17,590 nucleotides of DNA from Bacteroidota bacterium (GTDB taxonomy: Bacteria; Spirochaetota; Spirochaetia; JABMQR01). The position numbers were made by a program, and so were the translations under genes. Of this stretch, positions 7,481 through 14,850 are shown piece after piece. Each line of letters begins with the position of its first letter. Position 1 is the stretch's first letter. Under the pieces are notes generated by a model. The model was given only the letters and a program-made list of their open reading frames with translations, was not told where the DNA came from and did no database searches. The stretch is from positions 1 through 17,590 of the forward strand of contig JABMQR010000285.1 of NCBI GenBank assembly GCA_013202335.1, in the 5' to 3' direction.

Positions 7481-7717
7481 TTAACCGGAAAACAGACCGA
7501 ATTCCGGTTCCTTATCTGGGTCAGGATCAGGAGAATCGCCGGAATTGATCAGTATTTCGACTTTTTGTTCTACTTTTTTCAAGTCAGCTTCAAGTCTCTT
7601 CGCGATTTTTAAGCCTTCCTCAAACAATGCTATTGATTTCTCAAGGGGTAACCCAGCGTCTTTAATGCTCTCGTTTATCTCTTCCAGCCTTGCCAGACTT
7701 TTTTCAAAATCTTTCAT
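7481..7717 (-). CDS. xseB: Exonuclease VII small subunit
   Basis: A 78-aa protein with the XseB pattern: FEKSLARLEEINESIKDAGLPLEKSIALFEEGLKIAK (read in two parts) forming the antiparallel helical hairpin, followed by a second helix and an acidic tail (PDPDPDKEPEF). It is the regulatory small subunit that assembles in multiple copies on XseA to form the single-strand-specific exonuclease VII used in mismatch repair and processing of damaged ends. Its ATG overlaps the xseA stop (ATGA), giving translational coupling. The acidic tail is somewhat long for XseB. An inverted pair AACCGGAA (7483-7490) / TTCCGGTT (7502-7509) lies over the last codons but lacks a T-tract. Confidence 0.95.
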   Translation of the reverse strand: MKDFEKSLARLEEINESIKDAGLPLEKSIALFEEGLKIAKRLEADLKKVEQKVEILINSGDSPDPDPDKEPEFGLFSG

Positions 7718-8949
7718 GATGTTATCTCCTTCACGTCCGCGTTGAGACTGCCTTTATACAGCTCAATATGTACTTTATCTCCAGGCTTTGCATTTTTACT
7801 TACCAGAATTGGTTTGCCGGTTGCTGCATCCGAAACAACAGCATATCCCCGCTCAAGAATTGCCAGTGGAGAGTTTGCTTCCAGGGAATTCTTTTGCAGT
7901 TCCAATTTGTGTATTTTTTCTGTTATGATATCTGACATAGCACGGAAAAGCATGTTTTTTTCGTCATCAATCCTGATATTAAGTGGTTCTAATAAATGAT
8001 TGAAATTTTCCTGAAGCCGCTCAGTGGTAAACTGCTTAAGCAGCAGATGGATATGAGACAGTCTCCCGGTAATTATATTCATGAGAAATTCTCTAACTGA
8101 ATGTATTCTTTTTAGTAAATCAAGAGATTGAGCTGATACCAGCTCTGCAGCAGCCGAGGGGGTGGGGGCACGGGTGTCAGCAGCAAAATCTGTAAGAGCC
8201 CAATCAATTTCATGCCCCACAGCAGAAATTACGGGTATTTTGGATGCTGCTACTGCCCTGACCAGTTTTTCATCTGAAAAAGGCAGGAGGTCTTCAAGGG
8301 AGCCGCCGCCTCTTCCCAGAATAATAACATCACCAAGATTATGCGTATTTGCAAGATTAACGTTTTGACATAAAGTCTCTGCTGCCTTTTCTCCCTGCAC
8401 TGCTGCGGGTAGTATCCTGACAGATGAGCCTGAATTCCGTCGCTCCAAAACCTGGAGAATGTCGCGCAGTGCAGCTCCGGTCGGGGAGGTTATAACCACT
8501 ATTTTTTCTGGAAAAAGCGGGAGTTTCTGTTTTTTATCAGAATCAAATAATCCTTCAGCGGCAAGTTTTTGTTTTCGCATTTCAAGAAGGGCGAGAATAT
8601 CGCCTTCCCCGGCTGCTTTCATAGTGGTGCAGATGATTTGGTAGGTGCCGCGTTTTTCATACACTGATACAGCACCAGTCACCACCACCTTTTTACCATC
8701 CCTGGGTATAAAATTGAGTCCAAATTGCCTGTTTCTGAACATGACTGCGGAAATCGCTGCCTTATTGTCTTTAAGAGTAAAGTACCAGTGACCGGAACTT
8801 GCAGGTCTGAAATTTGAAAGCTCACCCTCGATGGAGATGCTCATAAATGAGTTTTCAAGAATACCTTTAATAAGTGAGCTAATTTCTGTAACAGAAAAAA
8901 TTTTGGATGAGTCCGGTGCATCAGGATTAAGATTGTTATCGAAGTTCAT
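7714..8949 (-). CDS. xseA: Exonuclease VII large subunit
   Basis: A 411-aa catalytic subunit of exonuclease VII. It has an N-terminal OB-fold DNA-binding domain (IFSVTEISSLIKGILENSF, GELSNFRPASSGHWYFTLKD in part), then the catalytic core with GRGGGSLEDLLPFSDE and SAVGHEIDWALTDFAADTRAPTPSAAAELV (in parts), a central coiled-coil region (about 285-375) and the C-terminal ILERGYAVV-PGDKVHIEL block. Length is normal. I chose MNFDNNLNPDAPDSS at 8949 instead of the in-frame ATG at 9018, since the extra 23 residues are not family-like and the longer ORF runs to the edge of the ferredoxin terminator. A TATAAT (minus strand, 8965-8970) lies 15 nt upstream. xseB follows with an ATGA overlap. Confidence 0.94.
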   Translation of the reverse strand: MNFDNNLNPDAPDSSKIFSVTEISSLIKGILENSFMSISIEGELSNFRPASSGHWYFTLKDNKAAISAVMFRNRQFGLNFIPRDGKKVVVTGAVSVYEKRGTYQIICTTMKAAGEGDILALLEMRKQKLAAEGLFDSDKKQKLPLFPEKIVVITSPTGAALRDILQVLERRNSGSSVRILPAAVQGEKAAETLCQNVNLANTHNLGDVIILGRGGGSLEDLLPFSDEKLVRAVAASKIPVISAVGHEIDWALTDFAADTRAPTPSAAAELVSAQSLDLLKRIHSVREFLMNIITGRLSHIHLLLKQFTTERLQENFNHLLEPLNIRIDDEKNMLFRAMSDIITEKIHKLELQKNSLEANSPLAILERGYAVVSDAATGKPILVSKNAKPGDKVHIELYKGSLNADVKEITS

Positions 8950-9021
8950 ATTCACGAAAACAAGATTATACTCTTTGGAGCATGCAATCAAGTAATGTCC
9001 TGAAAAATTTTGCTGCACATT

Positions 9022-9063
9022 AAAAAAAGGCTGTTTCAGGAGAGTACCCTGGAACAGCCTTTT
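9022..9063 (-). terminator. Rho-independent terminator of the ferredoxin gene
   Basis: On the minus strand a 12-bp stem, GGCTGTTCCAGG (9048-9059) with CCTGAAACAGCC (9029-9040, one G-U pair) and a 7-nt loop, is followed by seven T (9022-9028). It lies about 50 nt after the ferredoxin stop and before xseA, so it separates the two minus-strand units. The other strand has four A/T pairs and a short T-run, so weak bidirectional function is possible. Confidence 0.85.
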
Positions 9064-9112
9064 CTTAAACGATTATACAGACTATATAATCATAGTTTCA
9101 GATTGTTACATC

Positions 9113-9280
9113 TTAATCGGCAATAATTGCTTCGGTAGGACATGAATCAACACATGCACCGCAATCAGTACAAAGTTCAGCGTCAATCACGTAGATGTCG
9201 CCTTCAGAGATTGCTTCAACAGGACATTCCGGGAGGCAGCTGCCGCATGCAAGACATTCATCAGTAATTATGTGAGCCAT
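9113..9280 (-). CDS. 2[4Fe-4S] ferredoxin
   Basis: A 55-aa clostridial-type ferredoxin. It has two motifs: CLACGSCLPECP (Cys 9, 12, 15, 19) and CTDCGACVDSCP (Cys 37, 40, 43, 47). The eight cysteines should ligate two low-potential [4Fe-4S] clusters, making it a small soluble electron carrier for pyruvate:ferredoxin oxidoreductase, hydrogenase or nitrogenase-like enzymes. An AAGGAG Shine-Dalgarno (plus-strand 9287-9292) precedes the ATG. It has its own promoter and terminator, so it is monocistronic. Its presence supports an anaerobic lifestyle and fits with the hydrogenase-type signalling proteins at 3.3-5.6 kb. Partner enzymes are not in the window. Confidence 0.96.
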   Translation of the reverse strand: MAHIITDECLACGSCLPECPVEAISEGDIYVIDAELCTDCGACVDSCPTEAIIAD

Positions 9281-9314
9281 GATGGTCTCCTTGTAAAATA
9301 ATTTTTATGTGACG

Positions 9315-9344
9315 ACTATATACCTCTTGCGGATATCAAGTCAA
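9315..9344 (-). promoter_or_regulatory. Sigma-70-like promoter of the ferredoxin gene
   Basis: Minus strand: TTGACT (9339-9344), an 18-nt spacer, TATAGT (9315-9320). Each hexamer matches consensus at five of six positions. The predicted start near 9308 gives a leader of about 28 nt containing the AAGGAG ribosome binding site. Confidence 0.6.
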
Positions 9345-9351
9345 GAAAGCT

Positions 9352-9551
9352 GAATAAAAAACGGTAGTTTTTTATTCTTGGAAGTTTGTTTGACAAACTT
9401 CATGAAAGTAGAATTGTGGGGGGAAACGGTAGTTTTTTATTCATGTAAGTTTGTTTATGATAATTTTTTACGGTACAATAGGTCTGCACACCTGGTCAAC
9501 AGATCGATATTTCTAAAACAATTTTAGAAATATCCTCAACTAAACAAACTT
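9352..9551. repeat. Complex inverted and direct repeats between ferredoxin and sir2
   Basis: Four structures sit in this 291-nt gap. (a) Hairpin GAATAAAAAAC-GGTA-GTTTTTTATTC (9352-9377, 11-bp perfect). (b) Four nt later, hairpin GAAGTTTGT-TTG-ACAAACTTC (9381-9401), like the second hairpin of the bipartite family. (c) A 19-bp direct repeat, AAACGGTAGTTTTTTATTC, at 9359-9377 and 9424-9442, each followed within a few bases by AAGTTTGTTT. (d) AAGTTTGTTTA (9447-9457) pairs with TAAACAAACTT (9541-9551) around a 13-bp perfect hairpin GATATTTCTAAAA (9506-9518) / TTTTAGAAATATC (9522-9534). Part (d) would lie in the sir2 leader. Confidence 0.6.
9451..9479 (+). promoter_or_regulatory. Candidate sir2 promoter
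   Basis: TTGTTT (9451-9456), a 17-nt spacer, TACAAT (9474-9479). A start near 9486 would give a leader of about 85 nt carrying the 13-bp hairpin at 9506-9534. The -35 overlaps the repeat arm AAGTTTGTTTA. Confidence 0.4.
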
Positions 9552-9571
9552 TATGCAAGTAAGTGAGCGGT

Positions 9572-10324
9572 ATGAGAAACAAGATTCAAAATTTAGCCGA
9601 TATCGTTATAAAATCACAAAAATGTACAGTTCTTACTGGTGCAGGTGTATCAACTCTATCTGGTTTGCCTGATTTTCGCGGATCTGACGGAATCTACAAA
9701 GACCCGGATTCAGAAAGGATGTTTGATCTTGATCTTTTTTTGAAAGATCCCACATTTTTCTATTCAAGAGCAGCTAAAATTGTCTATTCTCTGCATAAGC
9801 GCACACCTTCTCTAGTGCATACAACTTTAGCAGAGATGGAAAAGGCAGGATTAGTTCAATCCGTGGTAACACAAAACATAGATATGCTGCATCAAAAAGC
9901 TGGTTCTAAAAGGGTACTTGAACTTCATGGATCTCCGGAAGTGCACACTTGCATTGGCTGTAGAAAGCGGTTTACTTATAAACAGGTTTATCCATCAGCT
10001 GATGTTGGATTGCCGTTTTATTGTACTGTCTGTGCGAAACCAGTAAAGCCAAATATCACTTTTTTTGGAGAAGCGCTTCCCGAAGATGTTTTTTCTCAGG
10101 CTCAAGATGATATTCTATCTTCAGATCTCCTGTTAGTGCTGGGAACTTCACTGACTGTGTATCCTGCTGCATCATTACCGGAAACAGCAGTTAAGAACGG
10201 ATGCAGGATAGTTGTGGTGAATTCAGGATCAACCTCAGCAGACAGGTATGCAGATCTGAGATTTACTGATTTGAAAGAGGTCTTTACGGAATTACATAAC
10301 ATTTTTTTTGATAAAAATTCGTAG
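9572..10324 (+). CDS. Sir2-family NAD-dependent protein deacylase (sirtuin)
   Basis: A 250-aa sirtuin of usual bacterial length (about 240-250). NAD-binding motif GAGVSTLSGLPDFRG (residues 23-37), TQNIDMLHQKAG with the ribose-contacting Asn/Asp, catalytic His in ELHGS, two zinc-binding pairs CIGC and CTVC, FFGEALP, and GTSLTVYPAASLP near the end. It removes acyl groups from lysines in the cytoplasm, releasing nicotinamide and O-acyl-ADP-ribose. The ATG at 9572 is chosen over a GTG at 9563 because the family starts close to the first helix; neither has a good Shine-Dalgarno. It lies 127 nt before dapB on the same strand, with a possible promoter between, so co-transcription with the lysine genes is uncertain. 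The acyl preference cannot be read from sequence here. Confidence 0.94.
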   Translation: MRNKIQNLADIVIKSQKCTVLTGAGVSTLSGLPDFRGSDGIYKDPDSERMFDLDLFLKDPTFFYSRAAKIVYSLHKRTPSLVHTTLAEMEKAGLVQSVVTQNIDMLHQKAGSKRVLELHGSPEVHTCIGCRKRFTYKQVYPSADVGLPFYCTVCAKPVKPNITFFGEALPEDVFSQAQDDILSSDLLLVLGTSLTVYPAASLPETAVKNGCRIVVVNSGSTSADRYADLRFTDLKEVFTELHNIFFDKNS

Positions 10325-10391
10325 TTTTTAACTCTATGCATTTTACGAGGTTTGTTTTTATAATAACAATCTGTTACTATCTGGACAGAAA

Positions 10392-10420
10392 GTTATAATT
10401 AGTATACGATATTAAACCAT
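10392..10420 (+). promoter_or_regulatory. Weak candidate promoter region upstream of dapB
   Basis: The sir2-dapB gap (10325-10451) contains, approximately, a TGGACA-17 nt-TACGAT pair and an overlapping TATAAT, any of which could drive the lysine operon. No terminator hairpin follows sir2, and there is no room or visible structure for a lysine riboswitch. Coordinates are approximate and the call is tentative. Confidence 0.25.
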
Positions 10421-10451
10421 GACTAATTAAGTCTTTTTGAGGAGAAAATTC

Positions 10452-11201
10452 GTGAATATAGCAATTAACGGTTACGGAAGAATGGGTAAGCTGATAAGAA
10501 ATTGTGCCCTGGAACGCGGCCATTCGGTTACTGCTGTTATTGATCCATTTGTTGATCTTCCTGAGGTTACCAGTCGTGAATTATCCGTTGAATCTATAGG
10601 AAATGCTGATCTGGTAATAGATTTTACCATACCATCCTCGGCACTAAAAAATATTGAAATTATTGCACAGGCCGGAGTAAATGCTGTAATCGGGACGACC
10701 GGGTGGTATGAATCTGCAGATATAGCAAAAAAAATAGTTTCAGATGCAGGAACAGGACTTTTGTGGTCCGGTAATTTTTCACTGGGGGTAAACGTTCTGT
10801 TTCACCTTGTAAGAGCAGCCGGGAAAATAATGAATAATATTCCGGAGTATGACAGCATGGTACATGAGTTTCATCACTCAGGTAAAGCAGATAGTCCTTC
10901 CGGAACAGCAGTGATGCTTAGCTCTGTTATACTGGAAGAGATTGAACGGAAAAAAAAGGTTGTAACAGATTCACTTTCCCGAAAAATTTCGCCTGATGAG
11001 CTGCATGTATCCTCCACAAGAGGGGGATCAATTCCCGGCACGCATACCATATTATTTGATAGTGAAGTAGATACGATAGAAATTACACACAGGGCAAGAA
11101 ATCGTAACGGGTTTGCTTTGGGTGCAGTAAAAGCAGCTGAATGGATGCAGGGCAAAACCGGTTTCTATTCAATTGATGATATGATGGAGGCAATTTTCTA
11201 A
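10452..11201 (+). CDS. dapB: 4-hydroxy-tetrahydrodipicolinate reductase
   Basis: A 249-aa enzyme that reduces 4-hydroxytetrahydrodipicolinate to tetrahydrodipicolinate with NAD(P)H in lysine/diaminopimelate synthesis. N-terminal nucleotide-binding GYGRMG (7-12), DFTIPSS (57-63), GTTGW (81-85), then the catalytic and substrate block HEFHHSGKADSPSGTA (138-152; H141, H142, K145) and ITHRARNRNGFALGAVKAAEW in the C-terminal domain. At 249 aa it is a compact DapB (E. coli 273). I chose GTG at 10452: a GAGGAG Shine-Dalgarno (10439-10444) sits 7 nt upstream, while the TTG at 10437 overlaps that Shine-Dalgarno. First gene of dapB-dapA-dapL-lysA. Its stop codon TAA lies within the first hairpin of a palindromic repeat. 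Confidence 0.96.
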   Translation: MNIAINGYGRMGKLIRNCALERGHSVTAVIDPFVDLPEVTSRELSVESIGNADLVIDFTIPSSALKNIEIIAQAGVNAVIGTTGWYESADIAKKIVSDAGTGLLWSGNFSLGVNVLFHLVRAAGKIMNNIPEYDSMVHEFHHSGKADSPSGTAVMLSSVILEEIERKKKVVTDSLSRKISPDELHVSSTRGGSIPGTHTILFDSEVDTIEITHRARNRNGFALGAVKAAEWMQGKTGFYSIDDMMEAIF

Positions 11202-11248
11202 AATTGCCTTATGAAGTTTTTGATTATGCTTACTTAATCAAAAACTTC
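11189..11248. repeat. Bipartite palindromic repeat, forward orientation (type copy)
   Basis: The cleanest copy. Hairpin 1: GGCAATTTT (11189-11197), CT, AAAATTGCC (11200-11208). Linker TTAT (11209-11212). Hairpin 2: GAAGTTTTTGATT (11213-11225), a 10-nt loop, AATCAAAAACTTC (11236-11248). Both stems are perfect. Hairpin 1 contains the last codons and the stop of dapB. It sits in the 93-nt dapB-dapA gap with no T-tract, so it looks like an inserted repeat rather than a normal terminator, though it could stabilise or attenuate the operon mRNA. Confidence 0.7.
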
Positions 11249-11294
11249 TGATCAATGTTGGAAAGTCTTTTACAGTTAATATAGGAGAAAAGTG

Positions 11295-12191
11295 ATGGTT
11301 ATGAAAAGAGATTTCAGGGGAGTATATACTGCCCTAATAACACCCTTTACCCTAAGTGGTGAAGTTGATGAAGCAGCATTTGAGCGGATAATTGATTATC
11401 AAATATCACAGGGTGTGGACGGTTTGGTTCCCTGCGGAACAACCGGAGAAAGTCCCACTTTGTCACATGATGAGCACGACCGTGTTATTGAGATGGCCGT
11501 TAAGTTTGCCCGGGGTAAAGTTCCTGTAATCGCAGGTACAGGAAGTAATGCAACATCCGAGGCGGTACGACTCTCAGTACATGCTCAGGAAGCCGGTGTG
11601 GATGCAGTATTGCTGGTTAACCCGTATTACAATAAACCAACTCAGAAAGGACTCTATCTTCATTTTAAAGCGATAGCGGATGCACTTACTATTCCTTGTA
11701 TTGTCTATAATATTCAGGGGCGAACAGGGGTGAATATTGAGACAGATACACTGGTGCGTTTGATGAATGACTGTCCAAATATTACGGTTGTTAAGGAAGC
11801 GTCAGGAAATCTCGATCAGATGAAAGATGTCATTAAACGAAGGAATGATAATTTTTCAGTACTCTCCGGAGATGATAATATGTGTCTGAGCCTTATTGAA
11901 GCCGGGGGTGATGGAGTCATATCTGTAGCCTCAAATTTGGTTCCTAAAATGATGGTAGATATGGTGCATACTGCTCTTGAAGGTAATTTTACTGAGGCAA
12001 GACAACTTGAAGAGAAGATGAAACCCTTTTTTGAAGCATGTTTTGTTGAAACTAATCCTATTCCGATCAAAACGGCAATGGCATCAAATGGATGGTGTGA
12101 AGAAGCCTTCCGTTTACCAATATGTTCATTATCTACTGATGAAAACAGAAATATTCTTGAAAAGGCTGTGAATCTGTTAGGATTGAAATAA
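11295..12191 (+). CDS. dapA: 4-hydroxy-tetrahydrodipicolinate synthase
   Basis: A 298-aa TIM-barrel class I aldolase-type enzyme condensing pyruvate with aspartate-4-semialdehyde. Visible are LITPF, PCGTTGESPTLS (TT at 49-50), NPYYNKP (Y112), the tyrosine Y138 in IVYNIQGRTG with R143, and the Schiff-base lysine K167 in VVKEASG, then SGDDNMCL and GGDGVISV. Length is typical. The motif YNVPxRT that usually follows the catalytic Tyr reads YNIQGRT here, a Pro-to-Gln change. I chose ATG at 11295, 7 nt after GGAG (11284-11287); a GTG at 11292 and an ATG at 11301 are in frame. Other members of this superfamily (NanA, KDG aldolase) are excluded by the dapB/dapL/lysA context and the conserved Arg. Confidence 0.96.
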   Translation: MVMKRDFRGVYTALITPFTLSGEVDEAAFERIIDYQISQGVDGLVPCGTTGESPTLSHDEHDRVIEMAVKFARGKVPVIAGTGSNATSEAVRLSVHAQEAGVDAVLLVNPYYNKPTQKGLYLHFKAIADALTIPCIVYNIQGRTGVNIETDTLVRLMNDCPNITVVKEASGNLDQMKDVIKRRNDNFSVLSGDDNMCLSLIEAGGDGVISVASNLVPKMMVDMVHTALEGNFTEARQLEEKMKPFFEACFVETNPIPIKTAMASNGWCEEAFRLPICSLSTDENRNILEKAVNLLGLK

Positions 12192-12227
12192 TAACCCTGG
12201 AATAAGGTGTAATGTATCTTGGTCAAA

Positions 12228-12271
12228 AAGTATGCAATGCATACTTCAAAAGGCAATTTCCTAAAAATAGC
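12228..12271. repeat. Bipartite palindromic repeat, reverse orientation, short copy
   Basis: In the dapA-dapL gap. AAGTATGCA (12228-12236) pairs perfectly with TGCATACTT (12238-12246), then C, linker AAAA (12248-12251), then GGCAATTTC (12252-12260) and the imperfect partner AAATAGC (12265-12271). On the minus strand it reads GCTATTT...AAATTGCC, TTTT, GAAGTATGCA...TGCATACTT, the same architecture as the type copy but with a different stem-2 interior that is still self-complementary. An in-frame ATG at 12212 upstream of dapL would translate through this repeat and is not a credible start. Confidence 0.6.
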
Positions 12272-12313
12272 ATCTTTTACTTACTCAATACAGTTAAGGA
12301 GTTCATAACATAT

Positions 12314-13549
12314 ATGGCAACAATTAATAAAAATTACAGAAAACTAGCGGCAGGCTACCTTTTCCCGGAAATTGGGAGAAGGACAAGAAATTTTCAAGCG
12401 GAAAATCCGAATGCGGAACTTCTTAGGCTGGGAATTGGCAATACAACAGAGGCTTTGACCCCGGAAATAGTGGCGGGGCTTCACCGCGGCGTGCAAAAAC
12501 TTTCCGATTTGAGTACCTATACCGGTTATGGAGATGAACAGGGTAATACTGCTCTACGCGAGGGTCTGGCGGGATTCTACGCAAAAAGAGGAGTCTCTGT
12601 CTCTCCGAATGATTTCTTTGTCAGTGATGGTGCAAAACCTGATTCAGGCAATATTCAGTCAATTTTTGGAGCCGATAATATCGTTGCAGTTCAGGATCCT
12701 GCATATCCGGTCTATGTTGATACAAATGTAATATTTGGAAGATCCGGTGATTTTAATTCCGAAGCAGGGGAATACAGTAGTTTTGTCTACATGAAATGTG
12801 ATGAGGAGAATGGTTTTTTCCCTTCGGTTCCAGAAGAGAAAGTTGACCTTATATATCTTTGCAGCCCCAACAATCCGACAGGAGCAGTTGCAGCAAAAGA
12901 GCAGCTTAAAAGTTTTGTTGATTATGCGATAAAACATCAGGCGGTAATCATTTTTGATGCATCTTATTCTGAATATATTTCAGATCCTGATCTGCCCCGA
13001 TCAATTTATGAAATTGATGGAGCTAAGAAGTGTGCGATTGAAATTAACAGCTTCTCAAAATTCGCCGGATTCACCGGGGTGAGGCTTGGTTGGACTATTG
13101 TCCCCGAAGAACTTACTATCGAGGATTCCAAACCAGGTGAAGTGCGTACGATGTGGTTCAGACGACAGACAACCTTTTTTAACGGCGCATCAAATATTGT
13201 TCAGGAAGGCGGGCTCGCAGTATTATCAGATGCAGGCCTTCAGGAGTGCAGGGAGATGATTGACTACTACATGCAGAACGCATCAATCATTCGGGAAGGA
13301 CTGCAGTCTATAGGTCTGACCGTCTATGGCGGCGATAATGCCCCGTATCTGTGGCTGCGGACTCCCGATGGCTTAAGTTCCTGGGAATTCTTTGATAAGC
13401 TGCTTCAGGAAACCTGGGTTATTGGTACTCCCGGATCAGGTTTTGGCCCGGCAGGTGAAGGGTTTTTTCGATTAAGTGCTTTTGGACATCGGAAAGACAT
13501 TAAAGCAGCCGTTGATAATATTATACAAAGACTTACATTAACAAATTAG
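12314..13549 (+). CDS. dapL: LL-diaminopimelate aminotransferase
   Basis: A 411-aa class I/II PLP aminotransferase, the exact DapL size. It converts tetrahydrodipicolinate directly to LL-diaminopimelate using glutamate, bypassing the DapD/C/E acylated steps. PLP-site features: SPNNPTGA (N187), FDASYSEY (D215, Y218) and the Schiff-base lysine K249 in SFSKFAGFTGVRLGW, a stretch characteristic of DapL. The N-terminal GYLFPEIGRRTRNF is also DapL-like. Start: ATG at 12314 after AAGGAG (12296-12301), a rather long 12-nt spacing; the longer ORF from 12212 reads through a repeat. lysA follows after 8 nt, with its Shine-Dalgarno overlapping the dapL stop. Its presence argues against the succinylase, acetylase and Ddh routes here. 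Confidence 0.96.
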   Translation: MATINKNYRKLAAGYLFPEIGRRTRNFQAENPNAELLRLGIGNTTEALTPEIVAGLHRGVQKLSDLSTYTGYGDEQGNTALREGLAGFYAKRGVSVSPNDFFVSDGAKPDSGNIQSIFGADNIVAVQDPAYPVYVDTNVIFGRSGDFNSEAGEYSSFVYMKCDEENGFFPSVPEEKVDLIYLCSPNNPTGAVAAKEQLKSFVDYAIKHQAVIIFDASYSEYISDPDLPRSIYEIDGAKKCAIEINSFSKFAGFTGVRLGWTIVPEELTIEDSKPGEVRTMWFRRQTTFFNGASNIVQEGGLAVLSDAGLQECREMIDYYMQNASIIREGLQSIGLTVYGGDNAPYLWLRTPDGLSSWEFFDKLLQETWVIGTPGSGFGPAGEGFFRLSAFGHRKDIKAAVDNIIQRLTLTN

Positions 13550-13557
13550 GAGAGACG

Positions 13558-14820
13558 ATGAGTTCTTTACCATTAAACTTAACAAAAGATCAGCTTACGG
13601 CAATTGCCGAAATTGTACCGACCCCATTTCATATCTATGATGAACAGAGAATAAGAGATAATGCCCGTGCTATGAATGAAGCCTTTAAATGGATTCCCGG
13701 ATTCAAAAACTACTTTGCGGTTAAAGCCTGTCCTAATCCTGAAATAATCAAGATACTCAAGGAAGAGGGCTTTGGTGCTGACTGCAGTTCACTGCCGGAA
13801 CTGCTCATGGCAGAGGGAGTAGGAATAACAGGTGAAGATATTATGTTTACCTCAAACGATACCCCGGCTTCAGAATTTGTTGAAGCGGTTAAGTTAGGGG
13901 CTGTCATCAATCTTGATGATATTCAGCATATCAAATTGCTTGAAGATAGTGCTGGAATCCCTGAATTAATCTGTTTTCGTTATAATCCCGGCAATGCCAG
14001 AACAGGAAACATATTTATTGGGGATCCTGTAGAGGCAAAGTACGGTGTAACAACAAATCAGATAATGGATGCATACATAACCATGAAGGAGAAAGGGGTA
14101 AAGCGATTTGGTCTTCATACTATGGTTGCCTCTAATGAACTGAATGGTGAGTATTTTGTTGAAACAGCACGCATGCTTTTTATGTTGGCGGTACGGCTGA
14201 AAGAAGAAGCAGGAATACGAATAGAATTCATCAATATGGGCGGTGGAATAGGTATCCCTTACCGACCGGGTGAAACGGCAGTAAATCTTGGAACAGTATC
14301 ATTTGGTTTAAAAGAGCTGTATGAAGAAATTATTGTTCCTGCTGGATTGGATCCTTTGAACATAGTCTTTGAGTGCGGAAGAATGGTCACAGGCCCTTTT
14401 GGATATCTTGTAAGCAAAGTGAGACAGGTTGCGGAAAAATATAAAACCTATGTTGGGCTGGATGCATGTATGACCGACCTGATGCGACCTGCATTATATG
14501 GAGCATATCATCATATAACCGTTCCCGGGAAAGAAAACGAACCAACTGATTCAGTATATGATGTAACAGGTTCGTTATGTGAGAATAATGATAAATTTGC
14601 CATTGATAGAGAGTTACCAAATCTTGCTGCCGGTGACTTTGTGGTTATTCATGATGCCGGGGCGCATGGGTATGCAATGGGATTCAACTATAACGGAAAA
14701 CTCAGATCAAGCGAGCTGCTGCTTCAGCAGGACGGCAAAGTGCGGATGATCAGGAGAGCGGAAACTATTGAAGATTATCTTTCTACACTGAACTTTGATG
14801 AAGTCGTTGTTGAATTATAG
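13558..14820 (+). CDS. lysA: Diaminopimelate decarboxylase
   Basis: A 420-aa fold-type III PLP decarboxylase that converts meso-diaminopimelate to lysine. PLP lysine K56 in YFAVKACPNP, HTM (H187), the phosphate-binding GGGIGIPY (228-235), ECGR (272-275), the active-site CENNDKFA (C341) and the closing DAGAHGYAMGFNYN. The CENND motif and the absence of ornithine-decarboxylase features favour LysA. The AGGAGAG Shine-Dalgarno overlaps the dapL stop, indicating coupling. It ends the lysine operon. DapF, needed to epimerise the LL-diaminopimelate made by DapL, is not in the window. Confidence 0.94.
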   Translation: MSSLPLNLTKDQLTAIAEIVPTPFHIYDEQRIRDNARAMNEAFKWIPGFKNYFAVKACPNPEIIKILKEEGFGADCSSLPELLMAEGVGITGEDIMFTSNDTPASEFVEAVKLGAVINLDDIQHIKLLEDSAGIPELICFRYNPGNARTGNIFIGDPVEAKYGVTTNQIMDAYITMKEKGVKRFGLHTMVASNELNGEYFVETARMLFMLAVRLKEEAGIRIEFINMGGGIGIPYRPGETAVNLGTVSFGLKELYEEIIVPAGLDPLNIVFECGRMVTGPFGYLVSKVRQVAEKYKTYVGLDACMTDLMRPALYGAYHHITVPGKENEPTDSVYDVTGSLCENNDKFAIDRELPNLAAGDFVVIHDAGAHGYAMGFNYNGKLRSSELLLQQDGKVRMIRRAETIEDYLSTLNFDEVVVEL

Positions 14821-14850
14821 TTAATAGGTGTTTTGTATTCCACCAGGGGA

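Noticed and set aside
8950..9018. Longer N-terminus for XseA from the ATG at 9018
   Set aside because: The added residues are not XseA-like, and the region contains a TATAAT that suits a promoter.
9352..9551. CRISPR array
   Set aside because: Only two imperfect direct repeats, no regular spacers and no cas genes.
10325..10451. Lysine (L-box) riboswitch before dapB
   Set aside because: The gap is only 127 nt, AT-rich, and shows none of the conserved L-box helices.
11816..12256. 146-aa minus-strand ORF opposite dapA
   Set aside because: Antisense to conserved DapA sequence, with no recognisable domain and no ribosome binding site.
12212..12313. Longer N-terminus for DapL
   Set aside because: The extra 34 codons translate a palindromic repeat, and the family begins at the MATINKNYRKLAAGY start, which has an AAGGAG upstream.
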